Assembly (NCBI GenBank): GCA_903813345.2
Contig: CAIIXF020000012.1
Span: 7,029,615 to 7,093,614, forward strand
Length of the DNA: 64,000 nucleotides
DNA from: Owenia fusiformis
Lineage: Eukaryota > Annelida > Polychaeta > Sabellida > Oweniidae
Direction: 5' to 3'
Positions 13,256 to 23,575 of the stretch are shown here, piece by piece. Both the position numbers and the translations under genes were made by a program. Under the pieces are notes generated by a model that worked only from the letters and a program-made list of their open reading frames with translations, was not told the DNA's origin and searched no databases. Within the stretch, counting starts at the first letter, position 1; the number at the start of each line of letters is the position of its first letter.

Positions 13256-13282
13256 AAATCTGGTTTATAAGCAACATTAAAA

Positions 13283-13525
13283 ATGAGTGTGACTGATCCA
13301 TTCTTTGCAAAAGGCCAATTATTGGATATAATAGACCCCATATTAAGTTGTGCTCATGCTTATTTGTTCCAACATAACAGATGGAAACATTTAACAATTG
13401 AAAAAATAATTTTTAAATTTATAGTGAGACTGCACAAGGGTGCCAGATTTGCCCGAGGATGTTTGAAAGAAGGAGTGCACATTCTAAGAATTAAAGGCAC
13501 ACTTCGCACAACACCAATGGGTTAA
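13283..13525 (+). CDS. 80-residue ORF of array B, unit 3
   Basis: ATG to TAA, 80 codons, opening MSVTDPFFAKGQLLDIIDP and containing FARGCLKEGVHILRIKG. Its translation is identical to the unit 4 copy at 14679 and recognisable but broken in units 1 and 2. The sequence has balanced composition with several Cys and His (SCAHAYLFQH), but no domain I can name. It may be an exon of the same element as the flanking coiled-coil and BED frames rather than a separate protein. Confidence 0.35.
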   Translation: MSVTDPFFAKGQLLDIIDPILSCAHAYLFQHNRWKHLTIEKIIFKFIVRLHKGARFARGCLKEGVHILRIKGTLRTTPMG

Positions 13526-14678
13526 TTGCAAGGTCTGCCTAAAAATAGTTTTAACAACATAGGGGACTTTCGCTGACACAGTAAAAATTGTAAATCAGAA
13601 CAAACATCAATTAATGAAGGTGACAACAATGAAAGGGAAACAACCACAACTTAGGCAGATGCAGACGGCATTTATTCCTCAGCCAAAACGATCAGGCTTG
13701 AAATTCCAGAAGACCAAATTGTCAGCAGCATCTTTGAAGAACATGAGAAATTACTATTAAAGGGCTTAACTCCAGCATTATCTACAACACTGAAACAAAA
13801 GAACTTGAATGGTCAAACAAATGCAACCAGTAGTTCACCTTTCTAAATAAATTATGGTAATCATTGTTTCCCATTTTACTGTTATGAAGGGACCCACACA
13901 CAGACTGTTGAAAAAACAGAATCAAGATGGAGAGTAAGAGATCATATGCTTGGACTTATTTCACCAAGGTAAATGATAAAGTGCATGTGCCCGATTGACA
14001 CACAAAACAATAGATTAAAAAGGAGCTAAAGTTGAAGCCTGATGAATAAGACCATCAGCTCTTATACGGACATGTAGGAATAATCACTATTATTCTGAAC
14101 ATTCACCACACTGCACTACTGCACTACTGCATTAGAGCTGCAATTGGAACAATGAAAAATAATAATAACTAGAGTACACATATTTATCAATGTCAAAGGT
14201 GAAATCATATTTTGATAGGCTATTCAGCCCATCTACTCTTTAAAACATTCTCTTTGTTTTAATTTTATGGTCAAATGATTCAAACTTGGAAAGTGGTCCT
14301 TACAATATGTAAATTGACATTAGAGACTAAAAAAAAATCTAAACCTTTGACTTCATCAAGTGGCCTCCACCTACTCTAGAGGAACTGTTTGAGGTGTTAC
14401 CTCTGCCAAGTGATGCCACCATCATGGCCGCATCTAGAAGGGAAGTAAGGCTTTTACTTTAGCCCTACAATGAGGAGCATAGAAAAGTCATTAGGAAGAG
14501 GCAAATATACTTATGACAGAAGGAGGAAAGGAAAAAGCAACGGGAAGAACAAAAAAAAGACGAAAATAGACTCCTATGCAAAGAAAATCAAGACCTCATG
14601 AAAGATATAAAAACTATAGAATGGAAATTATGGTACTTAAGAGGTCATTGAAAATCTGGTTTATAAGCAACATTAAAA

Positions 14679-14921
14679 ATGAGTGTGACTGATCCATTCT
14701 TTGCAAAAGGCCAATTATTGGATATAATAGACCCCATATTAAGTTGTGCTCATGCTTATTTGTTCCAACATAACAGATGGAAACATTTAACAATTGAAAA
14801 AATAATTTTTAAATTTATAGTGAGACTGCACAAGGGTGCCAGATTTGCCCGAGGATGTTTGAAAGAAGGAGTGCACATTCTAAGAATTAAAGGCACACTT
14901 CGCACAACACCAATGGGTTAA
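14679..14921 (+). CDS. 80-residue ORF of array B, unit 4
   Basis: Same 80 residues as the ORF 1396 bases upstream, with no amino-acid differences. It lies in the same position, between the coiled-coil frame and the Glu-rich frame. Identity at protein level together with small indels in the surrounding DNA points to a recent duplication. Function unknown. Confidence 0.35.
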   Translation: MSVTDPFFAKGQLLDIIDPILSCAHAYLFQHNRWKHLTIEKIIFKFIVRLHKGARFARGCLKEGVHILRIKGTLRTTPMG

Positions 14922-15321
14922 TTGCAAGGTCTGCCACAATAGTTTTAACAACATAGGGGACTTTCGCTGACACCGTAAAAATTGAAAATCAGAACAAACA
15001 TAAATTAATGAAGGTGACGACAATAAAAGGGAAAACAACCACAACTTAGGCAGATGCAGACGGCATTTATTCCTCAGCCAAAACGATCAGGCTTGAAATT
15101 CCAGAAGACCAAATTGTCAGCCGCATCTTTGAAGAACATGAGAAATTACTATTAAAGGGCTTAACTCCAACATTATCTACAATACTGAAACAAAAGAACT
15201 CGAATGGTCAAACAAATGCAACCAGTAGTTCACCTTTCTAAATAAATTATGGTAATCATTGTTTCCCATTTTTACTGTTACGAAGGGACCCACACACAGA
15301 CTGTCGAAAAACAGAATCAAG

Positions 15322-15432
15322 ATGGAGAGTAAGAGATCGTTTGCTTGGGCTTATTTCACCAAGGTAAATTATAAAGTTGTATGTGACTTGTGTAAATCAA
15401 GTCTCAAATATAGAGGAGGTACATCAGTATAA
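15322..15432 (+). pseudogene. BED-type zinc finger fragment (hAT/ZBED-like)
   Basis: The 36-codon frame starts MESKRSFAWAYFTKV and continues with VVCDLCKSSLKYRGGTS. That is the first half of a BED finger: aromatic W..F, then Cys-x2-Cys, then a basic loop with GGT(S). The distal His/Cys ligands are missing because the frame ends at TAA (15430). BED fingers are DNA-binding modules typical of hAT transposases and ZBED proteins. No transposase catalytic region follows. In the three upstream array units only the start of this exon remains, up to the repeat junction. The BED call is fairly firm. The hAT origin is inference. Confidence 0.6.
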
Positions 15433-17782
15433 TAATAGATGGCGGGCTTTTTATATGGCCTCGTTTTGAGTGGCAGCAAAATAACAAGTTCAGGTCAGTG
15501 TTTTTTCAATTTTAGGACTCTTACGCTGAAATTACATGTAAATAATTAAATATTATACTGTATAAACACACAAAATTAAAGAGTGAATACACTAAATAGA
15601 CATATACTTAAATAAATGCGACTTTTACGATAAATGCGATTCCAGATGCCAAACTAGCCCTGGGTAAAACTAAACTTGCTACAAGGTTTGTTTAAGGGCA
15701 TGGATGCTATGCTTGTGGCATATGATGTAAGTTTACTTTAGTATATACATGCATGAAAAGGGTGTTTTGTTTAACTAAATTAATAAATTAATAAAAAAAA
15801 AAAAACAACCAGAAGAATAAAGCTCTGGTCATCCATGGGCAATTGTTTATGTCACCTCCTTGAAATATTTTGTAATGTTCAATGCCTTGTTTATTAATCA
15901 CAGAAACTATCTAGTTACATGTTTCTATTTGCACCCATAAAGCATAGGTTACAAAAAGTAAAGATATTGTACTGCAATCACCAAATTAAGTAGCCACAAA
16001 AGGTTCAAAACAGCAAATGCATCAAAATGAGTAGCGCCAAAGAAGAAGTACAGTATGCTTCACTATGAGGTTTAATTTGCTGTTTTAATTAAAGCCTGTC
16101 TCTTATTTTGATGGATTATTACTTATATTCCAGGAGCAATCCAGTGACACAAGCAGTTAAGTCAAAAGATAACACAAATGCCCCATTATAATTTATAAAA
16201 GTGAGGGTGCCACACAGAAAGAGCCCATACTATGCTACCCCTATCCTAGAAGCGATGTTGAAGGAGGCAATCTTGTGCCTTATTGGGGTATACTATAAAG
16301 AAGTTTTAACCTACATGCTAATGACAGGAAGATCTTTAATAAGTATTGTTATTATCCAATGCAGCTGAATACAGTAAAACAAATATATTGATATATAAAG
16401 ACAGAAGTCTGGACACTGCACTTTACCTGCAAAATTCTCTCAAATCATGTTTAAATTAGTGGAATTTAGGAATGGGCGTTGTGATTCTACACCTAAAATG
16501 CGAATCTGTAAATAAAATTATGGAAATGAAGGAGTTTGTTTTGCTAGTTTATAAGGTTATATGCACTCAAATATTTAAAATGTTCACAAACTCATACACA
16601 TTAAAGGGAAAAAGCATTGTTGTTATAAACCTATTTGATTATAATTATTAATTATGATCTAATAAATTGAATATATGGCACTTAAACCATATTTAGTATT
16701 TTCAAGGGGTTTAATTTTTTAGATTAAATCCTTGAAAGTTACTTTAAGTTGACAAGAAATGTCTTTAAAACCTCTATTGGAAAATTGAGCGCTAAGACTG
16801 TTGCTAAATCTGTTGTTTTCAAATGACATTACATGTAGACATATAGACTTAGGTGTTGCCGTTATCTAGTTTTTCTTGAAGACTGCACAGAAAGTTGCCA
16901 ATAAGATTCAATCGTTCATGATGTTCATGTTAATGTTTAACAGTTATGTAAATGTTAATGTTCCATGTTCAAATCTGTAATACTGTTGCTTGCCATCATT
17001 GTTATGAAAAGATATGTCCTGTCTGTATCCCTCAAAGGTCCTCAAAGGGTCCAATAGAAAATATCCTGCATCTGAGATTACATTTTTGAGTTTGAATTCA
17101 TTTGACAAGTTTCAGAGAATAAGAAAATGTTATAGATTAGGTCATCTTTTGAAAATTAGTTAAATTTGCCTTATTCTCTAATTAATTTTGAATTATATTG
17201 AGTGCTATTCTATTCTGGTAATGGTAACACTTGTTATGTTAGATAAACGTCCTTGCTGCATTATAACCAATGAATGACATTCCAAAATTGATATCAGTCA
17301 TCCTCAATAGCATCCTATGCTTGATGTAGACTGCTATTTAAGAAGTGTTCTGACATCAGATCATAACTCCTGCTGCTTACCAGCTATCCTAAATCAAATG
17401 AAATATGGACATTACTATGGGTTGTATATACATATATTTCATTCTCGGCACACAATATTTAAATAACGTGTTTAAGAATGCCAGACGGGAAGGCGAAATG
17501 ATGCGGAGAATTGTAAGTCCTTTCATACCTACAGTTTTGGAAGTATCTATGGAGAGGTTCAACATTTCAATGGAACTGTAAATATAAAATGAAAATATAT
17601 TAATTATATTTGTTGTTTCAAGGAAAATCATCATGAAAATAATAAGAAATGAAAATAAATGAAATGGTCGGCAAATGTCATTTTTTCATTTTGTCACAGC
17701 TAACATGAACAAACCAGTGAAAAATTAAATTTAGATTTGCATGATTTTACATTACTTCAACATTATACATTTGTATTTTTAG
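15433..17782. other. 2.3 kb with no convincing gene
   Basis: AT-rich sequence after the BED fragment. A 162-base open stretch at 16200-16360 is ambiguous because two frames look equally plausible. Short minus-strand frames near 17400-17630 are low-complexity. It may be intron of the kinase gene whose exon begins at 17783. Confidence 0.4.
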
Positions 17783-17950
17783 GGCCTTTTATAATGCCTT
17801 CACCTTTTTTGAAAGACAGGGAATAACAGGTGGGCTAAAAATCAGATTAGTGACCATGATGGGTCTTGACATTGCCATGGCAATAGAGGAAGTACACAGC
17901 TACGGCATTATTCACTACGATAAAAGTAACATCAATATCTTAAATTCAAT
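17783..17950 (+). pseudogene. protein-kinase exon: alpha-E helix and catalytic loop
   Basis: A TTTTTAG acceptor ends at 17782. The exon then reads without stops: a segment with FTFFERQG (hinge/alpha-D position), then LDIAMAIEEVHSYGIIHYDK and NINIL. This matches the kinase alpha-E helix and the H-R-D-x-K-x-x-N catalytic loop. The His, the catalytic Asp and the Asn are present. The Arg is Tyr and the usual Lys position holds Ser, so activity is doubtful. No clean GT donor follows at the expected place. The next kinase segment, with DFG, is at 20507. Between them sits duplicated intron sequence and a Gypsy end, so the locus is rearranged. Pseudogene or diverged pseudokinase. Confidence 0.6.
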
Positions 17951-18044
17951 AATCTGCTTCTTTTGCATGAATGTTTTTATAACCACCTCAAGCCTGCAGA
18001 AAGTAACATGAAATAATATATCAAATATTAATGAGTATGTGCAT
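17922..18044 (+). repeat. duplicated kinase exon/intron junction, copy 1
   Basis: This 123-base stretch, running from the end of the catalytic-loop motif into non-coding sequence, recurs at 20375-20495 with a few substitutions. Copy 2 is directly followed by the DFG exon. The simplest reading is that this is the 5' part of an original intron, later split or duplicated. Confidence 0.8.
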
Positions 18045-18242
18045 CATTCCTATAACTACAACCATTTGAGAGAACCCCAATTTTAAATATCTGAGTTGAC
18101 GTTGATGGTGCTTTAAAGCTTCATCTGTCATTGTCATTTCATATAACTTAGTATACCATGCTTGGCTGATTTTATCAATTACGTATTTACTATCATGTTA
18201 AACTGAATAAAACATTACAACTAGCATCAGAGTGAGATTAGG

Positions 18243-18486
18243 ATGAGGCATATTTCAACCATCCTCCTCTTAGGAGTTAGTGTTTTAGTTTTGTCTCTTT
18301 CTCTAGCAGAAGAAGCAGAGAAAGAAGATATTAAAACACTGGCAGCACTCATAAAGGATGGTAACTCTGAACTGAGACGGGGTATGAAAAACTTGAAAAA
18401 GACAATGAAATCTATGACTGGAGACATATCAGCACTTAAGAATGAAGTAAATTATTTGAGGAAGGGGCTTCCGAGAAGAGCACAAG
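18243..18486 (+). CDS. first exon of a secreted coiled-coil protein
   Basis: ATG at 18243 begins a signal peptide: basic start MRHIST, hydrophobic core ILLLGVSVLVLSLSLA, and probable cleavage near residue 22-23. A charged helical stalk follows with heptad-like spacing (LIKDGNSELRRGMKNLKK; ISALKNEVNYLRKGL). A GT donor (AAG|GTATGT) at 18487 leaves the exon open. This is a common first-exon layout for secreted lectin- or C1q-domain proteins, where a short coiled coil precedes the C-terminal domain. No such domain is found in this window, so the function is not shown. It may have been carried into the kinase intron by duplication. Confidence 0.6.
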
Positions 18487-18698
18487 GTATGTGAATCTGC
18501 AATCACTTCAAAGTAAGGAAAGAAAAATGAACTCAAAAGTCTATTTCATGCGGTCAGTAATAAACACTTTTGTAAATTAAATTCAGTAAAACTAAACAAG
18601 TTGGGTTTTGTACATGAAATAATTATTTGGTGCAACAAGTGAAGGATTAGGCTTATGGAGAACTAAAGACTGATTACAATATAATTAGGGCTCAGTTA

Positions 18699-18833
18699 TG
18701 CCTGGGTCACATTTGCTGCCATTCATCGGCCGGCGCCCGGCCGATTGAGTATTTCGTTCAAAATTTAATATATTTCAAAATACTTAATCGACCGGGCGCC
18801 GCAGTGAAAATCAGAGCAAATGTGACCAAGGCA
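18699..18833. mobile_element. 135-bp MITE, PIF/Harbinger-like
   Basis: The element starts TGCCTGGGTCACATTTGCT and ends with its near inverse, AGCAAATGTGACCAAGGCA. Inside, a second pair of inverted GC-rich segments (GGCGCCCGGCCGATT and its near complement) makes most of the element a hairpin. It is flanked by TTA at 18696-18698 and 18834-18836. A 3-bp TTA/TAA target duplication is typical of PIF/Harbinger elements. It has no coding capacity. Confidence 0.75.
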
Positions 18834-19291
18834 TTATAGGAGTTTTGAGCTGACTTGGTCAGATGATTATTTGATTGATTTTCGGACAAATTGATGTTCA
18901 ACAAATTGAACATGGCAAAGCAAGATAGGATATAGATGATGTTAAATTCTCATTAGGTTTTTGTTTTCTTACTAAATTGATTTTTATACAAAAACATACT
19001 TAGGCCAGTCAATTGGTGAAAAAAAAACAGCCTAACCTAGGACAAATTGCAATAGTTTGCAAACTTAGTTTAAATTGTTGATCAATATTCACCTTATATC
19101 ATATCAAAAATATAGGAAAATATAATTAGTGGACAAATGTCAAATTTTACTTCATAGGTACCCCCTACGACCCACCCCTAAATTTGACTATTTGTTTAAA
19201 AAAATTTTTTTTATCTATAATTGAATAGTTTTTTTCAAGTTTTCTTGTTATATTATGATAATAGAATGACAAAACATAAATTTTTACCTAT

Positions 19292-19350
19292 GACAGTGGG
19301 AACACCAACTTATATTGAGCTGGAGACAATGGCTTCAAGGATCATGGCTC
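19292..19350 (+). repeat. 59-bp duplicate of the kinase activation-segment exon
   Basis: Identical by eye to 20548-20606, which is the second half of the DFG exon encoding VGTPTYIELETMASRIMA. Here the DFG part is missing and the match stops where Gypsy integrase coding takes over at about 19351. This is a second, truncated copy of the kinase exon, cut by a retroelement. Confidence 0.85.
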
Positions 19351-19567
19351 TGATTTGCTGTATGAAGTCTTGTTGGAAAGTGGTAGGCTCACTGTAGTCC
19401 ACCTTAATCGGTTGAAGCCATACCGAAGTTCAGCTGGATCTCCAGTTTTGTCAAATGAGCTGCCAGAGGACGGCCTGGATGAACCAGTACCAAATACCAT
19501 TGTTTCCCCTCCTTCCAGGCGAACCAGAAAAATGCCTGGGTGGTTGGAGGGGTATGAATTGTATTAG
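19351..19567 (+). pseudogene. Ty3/Gypsy pol 3' end (integrase C-terminus)
   Basis: The frame reads LYEVLLESGRLTVVHLNRLK followed by PY, a proline/acid-rich stretch, and RRTRKMPGWLEGYELY before TAG. The V-H-x-x-R-L-K-P-Y motif and the terminal R-x-R-K-x-P-x-W-L are characteristic of the C-terminus of Ty3/Gypsy integrases. Everything upstream of this tail is missing, because kinase exon sequence abuts it directly. A 3' zinc-finger-like ORF follows after a splice acceptor, as also seen at 24660-25229. Confidence 0.75.
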
Positions 19568-19604
19568 GTTAAAATTTGTACTTAATTTGACTTGTTCATT
19601 CCAG

Positions 19605-19799
19605 GAATGTAAAGCAGAAAGAGAAATGCAGCCCTGTGGGGCGCAAATGAAAACCATTGATGACCTAAATATACACTACGTCAGGGACCATAGGCCTGTA
19701 ACCTGCAGGCAGGTGGCGTGTACTTTTGTGGCGGAGGGGACAGACATTTGGCACTGCACACAAAAGGAGTACACATGTTTAAAAACCCCGCCTCTTTGA
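19605..19799 (+). CDS. Gypsy-associated 3' exon, Cys/His-rich
   Basis: A pyrimidine-rich acceptor (TTCATTCCAG) ends at 19604, just 37 bases after the integrase stop. The frame then holds several Cys and His: ECKAEREMQPC, LNIHYVRDH, CRQVACTFV and WHCTQKEYTC. It ends at TAA 19797. The spacing is only loosely C2H2-like. The parallel exons at 24960 and 31877 suggest that this retroelement lineage carries a spliced 3' ORF encoding a zinc-finger-like protein. No donor site upstream can be assigned. Confidence 0.45.
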   Translation, partial: ECKAEREMQPCGAQMKTIDDLNIHYVRDHRPVTCRQVACTFVAEGTDIWHCTQKEYTCLKTPPL

Positions 19800-20374
19800 A
19801 AACCACAAAGAAGATACCTGCTCAGCGCCGCCGTCATTGGAATACACTACGTAAAGGTGATCAGAGAAGAGCTTTCACTACCTCATGTTATTTTCAGAAT
19901 ACACAATACGGAAGGTTGTGTGTGTCCGTTACAATGCCATGATATCGGAACTAGTGACCATTCAAACATGTATCAGATGTATTCGAGAACTGTGCATTGT
20001 GCACACATGTTGAATTCGACCCATGTTTACCCTAGTTACCATGATTATGCATAGCTAGAATAATATTGGATGCAACTGAATAAGAATTTGACACTAGGTA
20101 CATAATTGAATAATCTAATGTCTGTGAAAAGATTAGACTGATCGAGTAACATTAAGTAGGCCTATAAAATGTTGTCCAGCACTTTTGAATTACCCCTAGG
20201 ATATTTTGTTGATCTTATGAGACAATTTGATGCCAAGAATGATGATGGTCTGTGACTGAGCAATGAGTCCTTAAGTGTTTGAGGGCAAACCAAATTTGAT
20301 TTTTTTTTGGGGGGGGTAGTTCTAGAGACCCACCCATCATATATATAAATAAGAAATGGTTGATTACACAAACA

Positions 20375-20495
20375 AAAAGTAACATCAATATCTTAAATCC
20401 AATAATCTGTTTCTTTTGCATGAATGTTTTTTTAACCACCACAAGCCTGCAGAAAGAAACATGAAATAATATATTAAATATTAATGAGTATGTGC
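20375..20495 (+). repeat. duplicated kinase intron segment, copy 2
   Basis: Copy of 17922-18044. Here the catalytic-loop codons are missing on the left, and the DFG exon follows on the right after a TCTTTTAG acceptor. Confidence 0.8.
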
Positions 20496-20506
20496 AAATC
20501 TTTTAG

Positions 20507-20649
20507 CTGACAGACTTTGGCGCTGCTGGCGAAATCGGGGACAGGTGGACAGTGGGAACACCAACTTATATTGAGCTGGAGACAATGGCTTCAAGGATCA
20601 TGGCTCCATCAACTGATATGTACAGTTTAGGAGTCAGTTTAATTCATAT
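20507..20649 (+). pseudogene. protein-kinase exon: DFG and activation segment
   Basis: Acceptor TCTTTTAG ends at 20506 and a donor GTAAGTT starts at 20650. The exon encodes LTDFGAAGEIGDRWTVGTPT, then YIELE and MAPSTDMYSLGVSLIHM. These are the DFG magnesium-binding motif, the activation loop, the G-T-P-x-Y P+1 loop, an APE-like segment (here IELE), and the D-x-Y/W-S-x-G alpha-F motif. Splice sites and reading frame are intact, so this exon could be functional. The catalytic-loop exon 2.5 kb upstream is less canonical, and duplicated pieces lie between. No further C-lobe exon was found downstream. Confidence 0.7.
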
Positions 20650-21203
20650 GTAAGTTATATAGCATTTCCCTATAATATTATGAATAAAACTCCTACATTT
20701 AAAGAACTGGTTATACTGACTGTATTTTTGGGAATTGGAATGGAAATATTTCATAAAATGCTGTATTCTTTCATTACTCATTCGCAGGCTAACAAACAGA
20801 CAGTCTCTAGACCTGATGGGTATTGTGGAAAGCAGGGTCTATTATAAAAGGCAACTACCAAATATCAAAGGTGCCATCCCTTCTACCTGTAAACTTTTTA
20901 TTCTGAAATTGGCCCATTGGTTTGCGTGTTAATATTGCCTTTTCAATAATTCATTACACATATCAATTAAATATCATATTTCCTTCATTATTATTTACAA
21001 ACATGTTTTAAGATTCAAAATCAAAAGGTTTTGGATATTTTCAATAAAATTTATCTTGGGAAATTTTTTGAGCAATTTCTACATGTAAAGTATGCTATTA
21101 AACCTTCTGAATTTTTTGCCATCTATTGACAGTCCTGAAGGCCATTTGTTTTGAATTTGAATTTTGGAAATTTAAAATTGTATTCATGCAGGGGTTTGTA
21201 ATA
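20650..21203. other. probable intron/intergenic, no gene seen
   Basis: Starts with a good splice donor and then runs AT-rich with no recognisable exon. A 65-residue frame at 20735-20932 lacks features that would separate it from chance. Confidence 0.4.
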
Positions 21204-21545
21204 AGGATACCAATATCCAGGTCTATACCATTTTTTGCAAAGTACTTGTGGACGCAGAAAAATTGATGTGGAGAAGCTCATGGTCGAAACTAAGGAGAAA
21301 CCCAGGGCAGTGCAATCAAAGGAAAGAGTGTACACAATCAGCGAAATGAGTGTCTCTGGGTAGATGTTTACACTAGGGAACTTGATAAATACAAAATTAG
21401 GGATTGCTTTAACAACAACAAACTCTCTACAGAACATTCTCATACTCCAATTCAGTTTACCATTAATGCGGCTGTACGGGATGTCAGCCAGTCATACGCA
21501 AGAATGGAAGGAGGAAAACCAGTTGTCACCGACAGCTTGCAGTGA
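21204..21545 (+). pseudogene. duplicated gene fragment, unrecognised
   Basis: The first 207 bases (to 21410) recur at 22698-22904. In one frame the region reads VDVYTRELDKYKIRDCF at 21360 and continues open with INAAVRDVSQSYARM and GGKPVVTDSLQ to TGA 21543. In another frame the first part reads IDVEKLMVETKEKPRA. Protein-like composition in both halves suggests decayed coding or exon sequence, but I cannot assign a family. The second copy lacks the 3' part. Confidence 0.35.
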
Positions 21546-21968
21546 TTCCCTTGTATGTCTTTGATAGTGACTTCAACACCAGTTAATACAAAAATACTTT
21601 GCTACACACATTCCCTAACAAGCTAATTTTGATTTTGCAGTTATATGGAGCACCAAGCTAGTAATTTGAATATAAGGAGAAATCAAGATTCAGGAGAATA
21701 TCATTATTACATAGTATAAAATGCCTATTCAGTGATGGCTAACTTCTGTTGCACCAGACTATTTTCTTAATAAATCAGAAGGTGATTGTAACCAAAAAAA
21801 TAATAAGAATATGCAGTCTTGATCAACAGAAAACAGCAGGATTTATCAAGGTAAGTAAAAATAAGAAAATACACTATGCGGAGTTCACATACAGCACTTT
21901 TAGCACTTTCGATTGAACTCAATTAACCCACTAAATGTTTACATATGTACTTCTCCATTGATTTACAG

Positions 21969-22123
21969 TTTTGTGTAAGAGATGCAATGGACGGAACGGA
22001 TGATCTCAACATCACATTGCCATTCGACAGACTTTTAATGTATAACGCTGTCAGTAGGGCATTGAGAGATGCAGGTCCTTCCAGATCAACATATATAGAA
22101 ATGGCTGGAGCTCACATAAGAAG
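21969..22123 (+). CDS. 155-bp internal exon, unrecognised
   Basis: Bounded by a TTTACAG acceptor (ends 21968) and a GTAAAC donor (22124). The open frame contains DDLNITLPFDRLLMYNAVSR, ALRDAGPSRS and a final AGAHIRR. The T-L-P-x-x-R-L core is vaguely like the DVTLPMARLV stretch of the ORF at 42085, which hints at a shared, possibly gag-related, origin. That similarity is weak. No neighbouring exon can be linked by phase. Confidence 0.35.
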
Positions 22124-22697
22124 GTAAACAATTTAATTTTTATTAAAATATTTTTTATTATTGTTTCCTTGACGGGACAAGCATTTATCCCCCAATATTG
22201 AGATCAATGGTCCTGTTGGTAAAAGAGACACATTATTTCCTAGTATAGTTATATGGCATGTTTGTTACGCCTCTGCACAGAAGATATTTTGGATATATTT
22301 GGATATTTCTATCAAAACGTGATCATCCTAAATGGACTCCAAATGGCTATAGGTAAGTGAATTGTGATATCTGTGCGCTTTCTGTTTGCTGATTTTTAAC
22401 TTTAAATTATAAACTTTTACAAGAAAAACATTGCGTTTTTGCTGTTTAGCGCCAATTGTGGCTTGTGGCAGCAATTTTTCCTAGTTTTAAGAACTTTATC
22501 AGCAAACCTCTAGGTGTGCAGTTTAGTTTTCGTTTTATATGTTAATAGAAACAATTGTGCAACAATTTCGTCTGCAGCGTGGATCATCAATGTTTCAGGG
22601 GCGATCAATGAGTAATTTTCGCATTGCAGCCATCTTTCCATTTTCGGGAAAGTTTTCGAATCATAGAGTGAAAATCTGTGCCCATCTAGCATTTTGC

Positions 22698-22904
22698 AGG
22701 ATACCAATATCCAGGTCTATACCATTTATTGCAGAGTACTTGTGGACACAGAAATATTGATGTGGAGAAGCTCATGGTAGAAACTCAGGAGAAACCCAGG
22801 GCATTGAAATCAAAGGAAAGAGTGTACACAATCAGCGGAATGAGTGTCTCTGGGTAGATGTGTACACTAGGGTACTTGATAAATACAAAATTAGGGATGG
22901 CTTT
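22698..22904 (+). repeat. copy 2 of the 21204-21410 fragment
   Basis: Same 207-base sequence with scattered substitutions. It is followed by unrelated DNA. The two copies are about 1.49 kb apart in the same orientation. Confidence 0.8.
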
Positions 22905-23025
22905 GTATGGGTATGTTTAGTAACAATTTAAAACAATTTCATAAGTTTTTGTAGGCATATTATTTAGTTTTTATGAATATTTATGGATTAAACATGATGG
23001 AAATGTGATGGATATGTAGCAATCA

Positions 23026-23575
23026 TTGCTGGAAAAAACAAATATTGGACGTCAAAGTTGGACAGTAATTAAAATGGCCTACAAGGAATATCATAACAAG
23101 TACATTTCAAATATGTGCCGAATATGTGGAAATATAGCCCAGACATTTCATCAAATTCAAACTAAGGTCCCATATAATGATACAAAAAATAATAATGAAT
23201 ACATCTTGGATCATTATGGAGTCAATGTCAACAAGGATAATCCAGATATACATCCAAAGAAGTTATGCCAAACTTGCTATTCAAGAATGCGTTATCTTTT
23301 GAGGGATAATCAAAAGACTTACAATTTTTTTGTATGTTGAACATAATTCAGAATCATGTTCTACATGTAATCGCTTCAATGAATTTCGAAAAGGAGGCTG
23401 AAAACCTAAACCAAAACGAGGAGCACGTCGACCTCCAACAAAATATACCCCTCCATCTGAAGCTACACCCCTCTTGCTAGATGCTTCTACATCGTCAAAA
23501 CCTGATTCAGAAATATTTGTACACTCACTTGAAATATCATCTGACCCAACACCCCCCCCTTAGATATTCATATTG
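23026..23575 (+). pseudogene. N-RAG-like zinc-binding N-terminal ORF of a RAG/Transib-type element
   Basis: A frame open to 23340 contains NMCRICGNIAQTFHQ, then YGVNVNKDNPDIHPKKLCQ and TCYSRM. It shifts frame near 23333 and continues with SCSTCNRFNEFRKGG, one in-frame stop, then a basic Arg/Pro-rich linker (KPKPKRGARRPPTKY) and an acidic Ser-rich stretch. The order CxxC, D-x-P-x-I-H-P-x-K-L-C-x-x-C, a further CxxC and a basic GRPP-like linker resembles the RAG1 N-terminal-like proteins (N-RAG-TP) described from molluscs. The family call rests on motif order from memory of that family. No RAG1/Transib catalytic core is visible downstream, so this is an isolated and broken ORF. Confidence 0.45.

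Larger units (their letters stand above)
9762..15385 (+). repeat. four-unit tandem array B (~1.34-1.46 kb units)
   Basis: Each unit begins near the words GCC(C/A)GATTGACACACAA, at about 9770, 11113, 12575 and 13988, and ends inside the first codons of a BED-finger ORF. Every unit carries, in order, a coiled-coil frame, an 80-residue frame starting at ATG 10412, 11876, 13283 or 14679, a Glu-rich frame, and the start of the BED frame. The last two units are the most alike (1396-base spacing, identical 80-residue translation). The first two have more indels. The units are head-to-tail, and the junction lies at a GYATGTG word inside the BED exon. Confidence 0.85.

Noticed and set aside
16190-16370. 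Possible exon
   Set aside because: Two different frames look equally protein-like and one is interrupted. No splice sites could be tied to either.
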